Assembly (NCBI GenBank): GCA_030263395.1
Contig: SZOW01000004.1
Span: 1-64,000 of the forward strand
DNA length: 64,000 bases
Source of the DNA: QUBU01 sp014337915
GTDB taxonomy: Bacteria > Pseudomonadota > Gammaproteobacteria > Steroidobacterales > GCA-2729495
Direction of reading: 5' to 3'
In this document: piece after piece, positions 13,654 through 21,539 of the stretch
How positions within the stretch are numbered: position 1 is the first letter of the stretch
How the letters are laid out: each line of letters opens with the position of its first letter
Notes under the pieces: generated by a model
The model's database searches: none
Told to the model about the DNA's origin: nothing
The model's input: the letters and a program-made list of their open reading frames with translations, nothing else
Program-made: the position numbers and the translations under genes

Positions 13654-13938
13654 CTAGCGGCGCCCCGTGCCGGGGCCAAAGTGTTCCTGCAACAGGTCGT
13701 CGATCAGGTCGGGCAGCTCGGTGCGCAGGCGGCCAATGACGTCGGCGAACAGGTTGGCTTCCATTTCCCGGAGCGATTCGTGCAGCAGCCGCTCCATCAG
13801 CGCATAGCCCTCGGTGGCGATGCGCGCCTGCAGCCCGGCCAGCTCGTCGGCCGTCACCACCAGCGGCGGCGTGGCCGGTGGCGGTTCGCCTGGCATGCCC
13901 ACGATGTCGGTGAGCACCGGGATCTTCTTCTCGGTCAT
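13654..13938 (-). CDS. 94-residue protein of unknown function between holC and valS
   Basis: I do not recognise this small protein securely. It overlaps the holC stop by an ATGA, so it is translationally coupled. The N-terminus reads KKIPVLTDIVGMPGEPP and is followed by a proline-rich stretch and then an acidic, amphipathic helical C-terminal half with LPDLIDDLL near the end. The position resembles that of the short DUF2486-type proteins found near holC in some proteobacteria, but I cannot confirm membership. Context suggests, without proving, a link to the DNA polymerase III chi subunit. Codon use matches its neighbours. Confidence 0.7.
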   Translation of the reverse strand: MTEKKIPVLTDIVGMPGEPPPATPPLVVTADELAGLQARIATEGYALMERLLHESLREMEANLFADVIGRLRTELPDLIDDLLQEHFGPGTGRR

Positions 13939-14426
13939 GGCTCGGCTCCGATGTCGTGGGTCTCGATGGCGCGGCCGGCCTGGCGGTAGCGGCGGAAGCG
14001 CTCGCGGCCGAGCTGCCGCCCGGTGCCGGTTTCGTCGATGATCTCCGCCACGCGCGGGAATGCCGCGACGAATTCCGGCAGTTCGTCGGCCAGGTTCACC
14101 AGCAGGTCGGCAGCGGGCGGGCTGGTCGGGCCATGCCCGATGGTGACCGGCGAGCTGCCGGTGGCACCGGCAGCGAGGACTTCGTGGGGTACGAAGCTTC
14201 CCTGGCGGAAGGTCCAGAGCAGGTCGTCGAGCTGCGCGGCCTGGCCGGCCGATGCGGCGTGCAGGTGCACGCGGTGGCGCAGGCGCCAGGCCTTTTCGGC
14301 CAGCCGGCAGGCATAGCGCAGCCGGGCGGCAGCATCCGCCGCCGCCAGCACGTAGAAATCCACGCGACCGGGTTCCGCCAGGCTCATATGTTCCACCGGG
14401 CCCGGAGCCGGGCCCGCGGCCGTCAT
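13935..14426 (-). CDS. holC: DNA polymerase III chi subunit
   Basis: Chi joins the clamp loader to single-stranded DNA-binding protein in the replisome. The 163-residue product shows family features: the FYVLAAADAAARLRYACRLAEKAW helix region near the start (shown here as its 5' portion FYVLAAAD), LDDLLWTFRQGSFVPHE in the middle, and LLVNLADELPEF. The listed ATG overlaps the pepA stop (ATGA). A second in-frame ATG at 14387, preceded by GGTGGA, gives MSLAEPGRVDFYVL, closer to the usual chi length, so the true start may lie there. Confidence 0.87.
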   Translation of the reverse strand: MTAAGPAPGPVEHMSLAEPGRVDFYVLAAADAAARLRYACRLAEKAWRLRHRVHLHAASAGQAAQLDDLLWTFRQGSFVPHEVLAAGATGSSPVTIGHGPTSPPAADLLVNLADELPEFVAAFPRVAEIIDETGTGRQLGRERFRRYRQAGRAIETHDIGAEP

Positions 14427-15928
14427 GATACCGCCGTGCGGTTCAGCAGATATTCCACCAGCAGGCCGACCGGCCGGCCGGTGCTGCCTTTCTGCGGCGC
14501 GGTGACCCAGGCGGTGCCCGCCACGTCGAGGTGCGCCCAGGGGGTGTCGCCGGCGAAGCGCGAGAGGAACGCCGCGGCCGTGATGGTGCCGGCATCGCGG
14601 CCACCGATGTTGGCCACGTCGGCAAACGGGCTCTTCAGCAGTTCCATGTACTCGGAGTCCAGCGGCAGGCGCCAGGCCGGGTCGTCGGCGGCATCGCCGG
14701 CGGCGAGCAACGCCGTCGCCAGCGGGTCGGAGTTGCCCATGAGGCCGCTGCGGTGCTTGCCCAGCGCCACGACGCAGGCGCCGGTCAGCGTGGCGATGTC
14801 GATCATCGCCGCCGGCTTGAAGCGGGCGCCATAGGTGAGGGCGTCGCAGAGGATCAGCCGGCCCTCGGCGTCGGTGTTGAGGATCTCGATGGTCTGGCCG
14901 GACATGGAGCGCACGATGTCGCCGGGCCGCGTCGCCCGTCCGCCGGGCATGTTCTCGCAGCTCGGTACCAGTCCCACGACGTTGACCGGCAGCCCCAGCT
15001 CGGCCACCGCCTGCATGACGGCGATCACGGTGCCCGCGCCGCTCATGTCGTACTTCATCTCGTCCATCTGCGGGCCGGGCTTCAGCGAGATGCCGCCGGT
15101 ATCGAAGGTGATGCCCTTGCCGACGAAGACCACCGGCGCATCGCTCGCGCGGGCACCCTGGTACTGCATGACCACGAAGCGCGCCGGCTGCGCGCTGCCG
15201 GCGGTGACCGACAGCAGCGAGCCCATGCCGAGGCGGCGCATCCGTGCTTCGTCGAGCACCTGCACCCGCAGCTTGCGGTGCCGTCCAGCCACTTCGCGGG
15301 CGCGCTGCGCCAGCCAGCTGGGCGTGCAGACGTTGGGCGGTTCGTTGCCGAGGTCGCGGGCGAGGCTGATGGCGCGGCCGATGGCATCGCCATGGGCGAG
15401 GCCGCGCCGGACGGCAGCCGTATCGCCCGCGGCGGCCAGCGCCAGGCTGCGCAGTTTCGGCGGCTGGTTGCCGGTCTCGCGTGTCTTGTGCGGAAGGAAG
15501 CGATAGGCGCTGTCGTGCCAGGACTCGGCGGCGATGCGCGCGCGGCGGTAGGCATCGGTGCCACGCACGTCGACGGTGCCCAGGTACGAGACGGCCGCGG
15601 TCACCGGCGCCTTGCCCAGCGCCATGAAGGCGGCGCGCACCGCCTTGCGCAACGCCTTGCGGTCACAGCGCTCGCGCGCGCCCAGGCCGGCGAGCAGCAC
15701 CCGCGGCGTGGCGAGCCCGGGTAGCTTCGGCAGCAGCAGGGTATCGCCCGCCTCGGCACGGAAGTCGCCCTGGCGCAGGAGCCGGCGGATGAATCCGCCG
15801 GCGGCGCGGTCGGCGTCAGCGGTCGCCGTGGGCAGCGCTCCGCCCGCGAAGACCGGCAGGATGAGGCAGCCTGAGCGCTGTCGCGCCACCGGACCGGCCT
15901 TGACCACGAACTTCATGCGATTCTCCAT
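14423..15928 (-). CDS. pepA: leucyl aminopeptidase (cytosol aminopeptidase, M17)
   Basis: The 501-residue product is an M17 metalloaminopeptidase that removes N-terminal residues from peptides; in some bacteria PepA also binds DNA. The M17 signature NTDAEGRLILCDAL is intact, as are the metal-binding segment GKGITFDTGGISLKP and MKYDMSGAG. The N-terminal domain is of usual length. The gene starts at 15928, or possibly at Met5 (MKFVVKAG), and is divergent from lptF across 180 bases, a conserved arrangement. Confidence 0.95.
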   Translation of the reverse strand: MENRMKFVVKAGPVARQRSGCLILPVFAGGALPTATADADRAAGGFIRRLLRQGDFRAEAGDTLLLPKLPGLATPRVLLAGLGARERCDRKALRKAVRAAFMALGKAPVTAAVSYLGTVDVRGTDAYRRARIAAESWHDSAYRFLPHKTRETGNQPPKLRSLALAAAGDTAAVRRGLAHGDAIGRAISLARDLGNEPPNVCTPSWLAQRAREVAGRHRKLRVQVLDEARMRRLGMGSLLSVTAGSAQPARFVVMQYQGARASDAPVVFVGKGITFDTGGISLKPGPQMDEMKYDMSGAGTVIAVMQAVAELGLPVNVVGLVPSCENMPGGRATRPGDIVRSMSGQTIEILNTDAEGRLILCDALTYGARFKPAAMIDIATLTGACVVALGKHRSGLMGNSDPLATALLAAGDAADDPAWRLPLDSEYMELLKSPFADVANIGGRDAGTITAAAFLSRFAGDTPWAHLDVAGTAWVTAPQKGSTGRPVGLLVEYLLNRTAVS

Positions 15929-15970
15929 GGCGGGGCCCGGTGCCGCGCGCCACCAGCTGTCCGCTGCTTC

Positions 15971-16000
15971 TTGACGGCTGCGCGGGATGGGCCGGATGAT
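15971..16000 (+). promoter_or_regulatory. candidate lptFG promoter
   Basis: In the 180-base pepA/lptF divergent region, TTGACG (15971-15976) is followed after 18 bases by GATGAT (15995-16000), four of six matches to the -10 consensus. It would give a leader of about 100 bases for lptF. A TAGACT on the other strand (16047-16052) is a possible -10 for pepA. Both are weak matches. Confidence 0.33.
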
Positions 16001-16108
16001 TGCCCGGCGCCGCTACGGGCGCGCTCCCTCTCGTACCTGCTGCGGTAGTCTAACGGATGAAGCCGAAATCTGGGCAAGCGGTACGCGGGTGCGCGATGTC
16101 GCCGGGCC

Positions 16109-17209
16109 ATGGCTGCCATCGCTAGCCGCTACATCCTGCGCGAGGCGGCGCAGACCTGGCTGGCGGTGACCGGTGTGCTGCTGCTCATCCTCGTCACCAA
16201 CCAGTTCGCGAAGGTGCTCGGCGACGCGGCCTCGAACAAGGTTCCCAGGGAAGCGTTGCTGCTGGTGATGGGGCTGACCTCCCTGCAGTATCTGACCATC
16301 CTGATCCCGGTCGGCCTGTTCCTCGCGATCCTGCTGGCGCTCGGCCGCCTGTACCGCGACAGCGAGATGTACGCGCTGATGGCCTGTGGCGTGGGTCCCG
16401 CGCAGCTCTACCGCCCGGTGATGACGCTCGCCCTGGTGCTGGCGGCGGTGGTGGGCTGGCTGGCGCTGGACGTCTCGCCATCGGCCATCCGCGAAGTACG
16501 GCGCATCGGCCAGGAGGCACGCGCGCGTGCCGACCTGAGCATCATGGAGGCCGGCCGGTTCGTGAAGTTCGGCCAGGTCGACGCAGTGGTGTATGCGGAG
16601 CGCGTGAGTGCCGACGGGCACCTGCACAATGTATTCGTCCAGCGGCGCCGCGACGGCGTGATCGAGGTGATCGTGGCCGCCGAAGCCCACCAGCAGAACA
16701 CGCCGGACCCCAATGTCAGGATGCTCACCTTCAGCAACGGGCGGCGCTACGAAGGCGAGCCGGGTGCCGCGCGGTTCAAGGTGGTGGAGTTTGTCGAGCA
16801 CGGCATCCCGTACTCGTTGCCAGGCCAGGTTGCGGTGAATTTCGGAGCCAAGGGCCGCAGCGTCGCCGCACTGCTGGAGTCGGGCAGCCTGGCCGACGTG
16901 GCGGAGCTGCAGTGGCGCGTCTCGGTGCCGGTCATGGTGCTGGTGCTGGCGCTGCTGGCCGTGCCGCTGGGGCGCTCCTCGCCGCGGCAGGGGCGCTATG
17001 CGGGACTGATCGTCGGGCTGCTGGTCTATTTCAGTTATTCCAACCTGCTGGGGGTGGCGCGGGTTTGGGTCGAGCGTGGCAAGGTGCCGCCGGTGCTCGG
17101 GCTGTGGTGGGTGCATGCCGGTTTCATTGCCGCCGCGCTCCTGCTGCTGGCCATGCGCTACGGCGTCTGGCCGCGCCCGTGGTGGCGGCGCAGGCCGCGG
17201 CCGGCATGA
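16109..17209 (+). CDS. lptF: LPS export ABC transporter permease LptF
   Basis: LptF pairs with LptG in the inner membrane and with LptB ATPase to extract lipopolysaccharide and feed it to the LptC-LptA-LptD bridge. The 366-residue protein has the YjgP/YjgQ layout: helices near residues 15-35, 50-80 and 95-120, then a periplasmic beta-jellyroll with ADLSIMEAGRFVKFG, then three C-terminal helices from about residue 270. A basic tail follows (WWRRRPRP). It overlaps lptG by ATGA and lies divergent from pepA as in many gammaproteobacteria. Confidence 0.95.
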   Translation: MAAIASRYILREAAQTWLAVTGVLLLILVTNQFAKVLGDAASNKVPREALLLVMGLTSLQYLTILIPVGLFLAILLALGRLYRDSEMYALMACGVGPAQLYRPVMTLALVLAAVVGWLALDVSPSAIREVRRIGQEARARADLSIMEAGRFVKFGQVDAVVYAERVSADGHLHNVFVQRRRDGVIEVIVAAEAHQQNTPDPNVRMLTFSNGRRYEGEPGAARFKVVEFVEHGIPYSLPGQVAVNFGAKGRSVAALLESGSLADVAELQWRVSVPVMVLVLALLAVPLGRSSPRQGRYAGLIVGLLVYFSYSNLLGVARVWVERGKVPPVLGLWWVHAGFIAAALLLLAMRYGVWPRPWWRRRPRPA

Positions 17210-18273
17210 TCATCATCCGCCGCTACCTTGCCGGTGCGATCCTCGGCACCACGGCCCTGGTGCTCGGCGTGCTGTTGGTGCTCGGTGGCTTCGTCGAGTT
17301 CATCGGCCAGCTCGACGACGTGGGCACCGGTGGATTCGGCATCCTCCAGGCGCTGGCCTTCGCGCTGATGCAGCTGCCGGACCTCGCCTTCACCGTACTG
17401 CCGATGGCAGTGCTGCTGGGCAGCCTGCTCGGTCTCGGGGCGCTCGCGGGTGGCAGCGAGATCATCGCCCTGCGGGCGGCCGGGGCGTCGCCGGTGGCGC
17501 TGGCGCGCGCGGTGCTGGCCACCGGCGCCGGGCTCGCGCTGCTGACGCTGGTCATCGGCCTGTACGTCGCGCCGCCTCTGGAACGCTACGCGCGCCAATA
17601 CCGCACCTTTGCCATGCAGGGGCCTTCCGGCCTCGCCAGCGCCGAGTCGGCCTGGGTGCGCGATGGTGACGTGATCATGAACCTCAGCCAGCTCGGTGAC
17701 CCGACGCGGTTCGGCGGCGTGTACCTGTTCCGGCTCGCGCCGCCCGGCCGCCTGGCGAGCGTGGCCCGCGCCGATTCGGCCACCTTCGGTGCTGGCAAGG
17801 AGTGGACACTCAACAACTTCGCCGAGTCGCGCTTCGAGGACGGTGGCGTGGCGGTGCGGCGCGAGCGCCGCTTCGCCGAGGTGACCGGCCTGAATCCGGA
17901 CCTGCTGAGTCTGACGGTGGTGCGTGCCGAGGCGCTGGACGGTTTCGCCCTGTGGCGGTACATCCGCTACCTGCGCAGCAACGAACTCGACTCGCGGCAT
18001 TTCGAGGTCGAACTGTGGAGCCGCATCGCCTCGTCGGTGGCCGTGGTGCCTATGTGCGTGCTGGCCCTGGCCTTCTGCTTCGGTGCGCTGCGCCGTGCCG
18101 GTACCGGTGCCCGCATGGTCATCGGCGTGGTCACGGGCCTCGGCTACTTCCTCGCGAGCCGCGGGATGGCCGATGGCGGCGAGCTCTACCGGTTCGATCC
18201 GCTGCTGGTCGGCTGGCTGCCCACGCTGTTGCTGGCAATCGTTACGGCCGTCGCCTTGCTCCGCGCCCGCTAG
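17206..18273 (+). CDS. lptG: LPS export ABC transporter permease LptG
   Basis: This is the second Lpt permease, 355 residues from the ATG that overlaps the lptF stop (ATGA at 17206-17209). It starts MIIIRRYLAG and shows the LptF/LptG helix pattern: three N-terminal helices, a periplasmic domain, and three C-terminal helices with the loop FGALRRAGTGARMVIGV. A longer open frame runs upstream but is only lptF read in another frame. Its TAG stop shares the CTAG at 18270-18273 with the stop of the convergent RDD gene. Confidence 0.95.
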   Translation: MIIIRRYLAGAILGTTALVLGVLLVLGGFVEFIGQLDDVGTGGFGILQALAFALMQLPDLAFTVLPMAVLLGSLLGLGALAGGSEIIALRAAGASPVALARAVLATGAGLALLTLVIGLYVAPPLERYARQYRTFAMQGPSGLASAESAWVRDGDVIMNLSQLGDPTRFGGVYLFRLAPPGRLASVARADSATFGAGKEWTLNNFAESRFEDGGVAVRRERRFAEVTGLNPDLLSLTVVRAEALDGFALWRYIRYLRSNELDSRHFEVELWSRIASSVAVVPMCVLALAFCFGALRRAGTGARMVIGVVTGLGYFLASRGMADGGELYRFDPLLVGWLPTLLLAIVTAVALLRAR

Positions 18274-18617
18274 CCGCGGCCCGCGGCGGCCGGCGTCATC
18301 CGCGTGCCGCTGAGCCGGTCATGCCAGCTGCGCGCCTGCGCATCCGCGAGCATCCACCAGAAGCCGACACCCAGGGCCGCCACCGAAAGCACTGCGGCAC
18401 CGAAGCGCAGCGCAGACCTGGCCAGCGTGAGCCTGCTGCCGTCGGCGCCTTCTACGCGGATGCGCCAGGTGCGCATGCCGGGCGTCTGCCCGCCACGCCA
18501 CCAGAAGCCGATGAAGTAGGCACCCACCTGGGCCAGGAGGAACAGCCGATAGCCGGAATGTCCGGGTGGAAGCGCCTCACCGCCGCGGGCGATGACGAGG
18601 ATGAAAGAACTGAGCAT
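18270..18617 (-). CDS. RDD family membrane protein (start unclear, possible frameshift)
   Basis: RDD proteins are small inner-membrane proteins of mostly unknown role; some act in ion or LPS-related functions. The C-terminal two-thirds are clear: FFWWRGGQTPGM-type loop (FIGFWWRGGQTPGM), a second helix and WHDRLSGTRM. From the only usual start (ATG 18617) the product is 115 residues and lacks the expected first helix. The same frame continues upstream without a stop as PAAALLRRLAAGLYDWLILAGVLM, which is exactly the missing RDD N-terminus, but no ATG, GTG or TTG occurs there before the tRNA-Glu gene. An ATG right after the tRNA CCA (18763-18765) is one frame off. A non-canonical start or a one-base error or mutation is likely. 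Confidence 0.72.
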   Translation of the reverse strand: MLSSFILVIARGGEALPPGHSGYRLFLLAQVGAYFIGFWWRGGQTPGMRTWRIRVEGADGSRLTLARSALRFGAAVLSVAALGVGFWWMLADAQARSWHDRLSGTRMTPAAAGRG

Positions 18618-18765
18618 GAGGACGCCGGCCAGGATCAGCCAGTCGTACAGGCCGGCAGCCAGCCGGCGGAGCAGGGCTGCAGCGGGAGTGGGTGACGCGG
18701 CGATCTCGGGTCCTGTCGGCAGCGGCGGGCTGCCCGTTGGCCGGTGGACGGACTCGCGGCTGCAT

Positions 18766-18840
18766 TGGCGCTCCCTGCGGGAATCGAACCCGCGTTTCAG
18801 CCTTGAGAGGGCCGCGTCCTAACCGCTAGACGAAGGGAGC
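18766..18840 (-). tRNA. tRNA-Glu (anticodon CTC)
   Basis: The minus strand gives a complete cloverleaf. The acceptor stem is GCTCCCT with AGGGAGC, the D-arm GTCTAGCGGTTAGGAC, the anticodon stem CGGCC/GGCTG closes loop CTCTCAA (anticodon CTC), and the T-arm is GCGGGTTCGATTCCCGC. The discriminator base G and a genomically encoded CCA follow (18766-18768). It reads GAG codons. The RDD gene lies downstream on the same strand. Confidence 0.95.
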
Positions 18841-18880
18841 AGGCAGCTGCTTTGGGTGCCCGGGCTGCGGGCGGGCTGCT

Positions 18881-18908
18881 ATTATAGGTACGCATGGCAA
18901 TCCCACAA
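18881..18908 (-). promoter_or_regulatory. tRNA-Glu promoter, overlapping the start of pcnB transcription
   Basis: Towards the tRNA, TTGTGG (plus-strand 18903-18908) and a perfect TATAAT (18881-18886) are 16 bases apart, about 40 bases before the mature tRNA end. A GC-rich discriminator follows, typical of stringently controlled stable-RNA promoters. The same bases read on the plus strand give TATTAT (18880-18885), a possible -10 for pcnB. Confidence 0.6.
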
Positions 18909-18944
18909 GCCGGGCTTTCTGTTGACCGATTCCATACAAGCTGA
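18894..18944 (+). other. possible 16-codon upstream ORF overlapping the pcnB start
   Basis: An ATG at 18894, nine bases after an ATTATA element, opens a 16-codon frame (MAIPQAGLSVDRFHTS) ending with TGA at 18942-18944. It overlaps the inferred pcnB TTG start (18922) in a different frame. It has no Shine-Dalgarno, so it would need leaderless initiation. The context ATTATA..GTACGCATG is almost the same as that at the nnr start. It may be chance. Confidence 0.2.
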
Positions 18945-20274
18945 CCATCCCGCGCCCCAGATCATCCCGCGGTCCGAGCACAACATCTCCCGGGCCGACA
19001 TTTCCCGACACGCACTGAAGGTGCTGTATCGCCTGAAGGATGCTGGCTACCAGGCCTTCCTCGTCGGCGGCAGCGTGCGTGACCTGTTGCTCGGCCGGCA
19101 CCCTAAGGACTTCGATGTCGCCACCGATGCGCATCCGGAGGACGTGCGCGCGCTGTTCGGCAACAGCCGGCTGATCGGCCGCCGCTTCCGCCTCGCGCAT
19201 GTGCGTTTCGGCAGCGAGATCATCGAGGTGGCGACCTTTCGCGGCCTCGGCACCGAGGAGGTGGCCAGCGAGCACCGCGAGGTTTCCGCCGAGACCGGCC
19301 GCCTGATCCGCGACAATGTCTACGGCAGCATCGAAGAGGATGTCTGGCGCCGCGACTTCACCGCCAACGCCCTCTATTACAACATCGCGGATTTCTCCAT
19401 CTGGGACTTCACCGGCGGCGTTGCCGACATCCAGGCACGGCGCCTGCGCATCATCGGCGACCCGGAGACGCGCTTCCGCGAGGACCCGGTGCGCATGCTG
19501 CGGGCGGCGCGTTTCGCGGCCAAGCTCGGCTTCGAGCTGGATCCCGCATCGGCGCGCATCATTCCGCAGCTGGCCAGCCTGATCGATGGCGTGCCTCCGG
19601 CGCGGCTGTTCGACGAATTCATGAAGCTGTTCCAGAGCGGCCATGCGCTGCAGAGTTATCGTCAGCTGCGGCAGTACGGCCTGTTCGAGCATCTGTTCCC
19701 GACCACTGCCGCCTGGCTTGGGCCAGGGACGGATGCCCGCGGGCGGTTCCTCGAGGCCGCGCTGGCCAGTACCGACGCGCGTGTGGCCGCGGACCGGCCG
19801 GTGACGCCGATGTTCCTGCTCGGTGTGTTTCTCTGGGGCCCGGTGGCTGACCGCGCCGCGGCCCAGGCCGCGCAGGGTATGTCGGATTTCCAGGCGCTCG
19901 CCGTGGCTGCCGCCGACCTGACCCGTGAGCAGACCGAGCGCATCGCGGTGCCGCGACGGTTCTCCATCCCGATGCGCGAAATGCTCCAGCTGCAGATCCG
20001 CTTCGACAAGACCCGCGGTGCGCGTGCCCTGGCCTTCCTCGAGAGCAAGCGCTTTCGCGCAGCCTATGACCTGCTGTTGCTGCGCGCCGCCGCCGGCAAC
20101 GCCGATGCCGGCCTGGCGCAGTGGTGGACCACGCTGCAGGGGCTGTCGCCGGAGGAACAGCGCCGCGAACTCGGCCTCGGGCGTGCGGGTCCGGCAGGGC
20201 GTCGCCGCCGCGGGCGCGGCGGCCGCCGCGGGCACGGTGCCGATTCCGTCGAGGGCGACCGGCAGCCGGCCTGA
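18922..20274 (+). CDS. pcnB: poly(A) polymerase I
   Basis: PcnB adds poly(A) tails to RNA 3' ends and promotes decay. The nucleotidyltransferase signature is clear: FLVGGSVRDLLLG, then KDFDVATDA carrying the catalytic aspartates, and RRDFTANALYYN. The C-terminus is basic (GRRRRGRGGRRGHG type), as usual. No ATG fits the homologous N-terminus. I place the start at TTG 18922 (LTDSIQADHP, 450 residues); an in-frame GTG at 18856 lies upstream of the likely promoter. There is no convincing ribosome site. E. coli pcnB is known to start from an inefficient AUU codon, so weak initiation may be a shared trait. It begins the pcnB-folK-kinase-panBC run. Confidence 0.92.
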   Translation: MTDSIQADHPAPQIIPRSEHNISRADISRHALKVLYRLKDAGYQAFLVGGSVRDLLLGRHPKDFDVATDAHPEDVRALFGNSRLIGRRFRLAHVRFGSEIIEVATFRGLGTEEVASEHREVSAETGRLIRDNVYGSIEEDVWRRDFTANALYYNIADFSIWDFTGGVADIQARRLRIIGDPETRFREDPVRMLRAARFAAKLGFELDPASARIIPQLASLIDGVPPARLFDEFMKLFQSGHALQSYRQLRQYGLFEHLFPTTAAWLGPGTDARGRFLEAALASTDARVAADRPVTPMFLLGVFLWGPVADRAAAQAAQGMSDFQALAVAAADLTREQTERIAVPRRFSIPMREMLQLQIRFDKTRGARALAFLESKRFRAAYDLLLLRAAAGNADAGLAQWWTTLQGLSPEEQRRELGLGRAGPAGRRRRGRGGRRGHGADSVEGDRQPA

Positions 20275-20304
20275 GCCGCCAGGCCGGGGCTGTCGGCTGG
20301 GGAG

Positions 20305-20805
20305 ATGGTCGCGCCAGTCTGGATGCCGGCCTACGTCGGCATGGGCAGCAACATCGACGATCCCCCGCGGCAGCTCGATCGCGCCACAGCGGCCCTCGCC
20401 CGCCTGGAGTCGACGCGGCTGGTGGCGGTTTCCAGCTACTTCCGCAACCCGCCATTCGGGCCGGTCCGGCAACCGGATTTCGTCAATGCCGTGGCGGCCC
20501 TGCTGACGCAACTGCCACCCGGTGAACTGCTCGTAGCCCTCAAGCGCATCGAGCGTGAGCATGGCCGGGAACCGTCGCCCGGCCTGCGCTGGGGACCGCG
20601 TGTGCTGGATCTCGACCTGCTGGTCTTCGGCGGGCTGCGGCTCACGCAGCCCGGGCTGGTGCTGCCGCATCCGGGCATTGCCCAGCGAAATTTTGTATTG
20701 TTGCCGCTGGCGGAAATCGCACCGGGGCTGGATGTACCGGGGCTCGGCCAGGTCAGTGACCTGCTCGGCCGCGTCGACCAGGCAGGCATGGAACGACTTG
20801 CCTGA
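20305..20805 (+). CDS. folK: 6-hydroxymethyl-7,8-dihydropterin pyrophosphokinase
   Basis: FolK transfers pyrophosphate from ATP to 6-hydroxymethyl-dihydropterin in folate synthesis. The 166-residue protein begins near YVGMGSNIDDP, has RNPPFGPVRQPDFVNAVA, and carries the HPPK signature RWGPRVLDLDLLVFG followed by LVLPHPGIAQRNFVLLPLAEI. It comes 30 bases after pcnB, an adjacency common in gammaproteobacteria. A second in-frame ATG at 20323 is possible. Confidence 0.95.
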   Translation: MVAPVWMPAYVGMGSNIDDPPRQLDRATAALARLESTRLVAVSSYFRNPPFGPVRQPDFVNAVAALLTQLPPGELLVALKRIEREHGREPSPGLRWGPRVLDLDLLVFGGLRLTQPGLVLPHPGIAQRNFVLLPLAEIAPGLDVPGLGQVSDLLGRVDQAGMERLA

Positions 20806-20861
20806 CTGCAGGCCCTCGCGCCTGGTCGCGTGGCAGAACAAGAACAAAGCAGCACGAGCGC

Positions 20862-21509
20862 ATGGCGGAACGACGGCACATCGTCATCGAGGGCCCCATC
20901 GGTGTGGGCAAGACCAGCCTGGCGCGCCGCCTGGCCGACAGCTTCGACAGCGAGCTGATGCTGGAGGAAGCCGAGGCGAATCCCTTCCTCGAACGCTTCT
21001 ACCGGGATCCGCGCGGCGCCGCACTGCCGGCCCAGCTGTTCTTCCTGTTCCAGCGTGCCCGGCAGATCGAGCAGCTGCGCCAGCATGAGCTGTTCCATCC
21101 GACGCGCATCGCCGATTTCATGATCGAGAAGGACCGCCTGTTCGCCGAGATCAACCTCGACCGGGACGAACTCTCGCTATATGAAAAGGTCTGGGAGTCC
21201 CTGGAGATCCAGCCACCGGTGCCGGACCTGGTGGTGTACCTGCAGGCACCGGTGGACACGCTGCTGTTCCGCATCGCCCGCCGTGGCCTGGAGCACGAGC
21301 AGCAGATCAACCGGCGCTATCTCGAGAGGCTGGCCGAGGGCTATGCGCGCTTCTTCCATGCCTACGACGCCGCTCCGCTCCTCATCGTCAATGCCGCAAC
21401 CCTCGATCCGGTTCATAATGACGAGCACTTCGGGATCCTGAGCGAGGCCATCGGCAGGGTCCGCAGCGGCAGGCATTTTTTCAACCCGGTGGCCACCGCG
21501 CTCGCCTGA
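20862..21509 (+). CDS. deoxynucleoside kinase (deoxyadenosine/deoxyguanosine kinase family)
   Basis: This 215-residue P-loop kinase belongs to the dNK family, which phosphorylates deoxynucleosides for salvage. The P-loop IEGPIGVGKTS starts near residue 9. EKDRLFAEINL carries the conserved Asp-Arg pair, and RRGLEHEQQINRRYLERL forms the lid region. Substrate choice cannot be read from the sequence. It lies between folK and panB, an arrangement also seen in Xanthomonadales. Its TGA is followed directly by possible panB starts. Confidence 0.88.
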   Translation: MAERRHIVIEGPIGVGKTSLARRLADSFDSELMLEEAEANPFLERFYRDPRGAALPAQLFFLFQRARQIEQLRQHELFHPTRIADFMIEKDRLFAEINLDRDELSLYEKVWESLEIQPPVPDLVVYLQAPVDTLLFRIARRGLEHEQQINRRYLERLAEGYARFFHAYDAAPLLIVNAATLDPVHNDEHFGILSEAIGRVRSGRHFFNPVATALA

Positions 21510-21539
21510 GTGGCGCAGTCCGGTTGGCGGAGAGGTACC

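Noticed and set aside
10941..13739. Open frame of 932 codons antisense to valS
   Set aside because: Same cause: the opposite strand of a GC-rich conserved gene with no start site or family motif.
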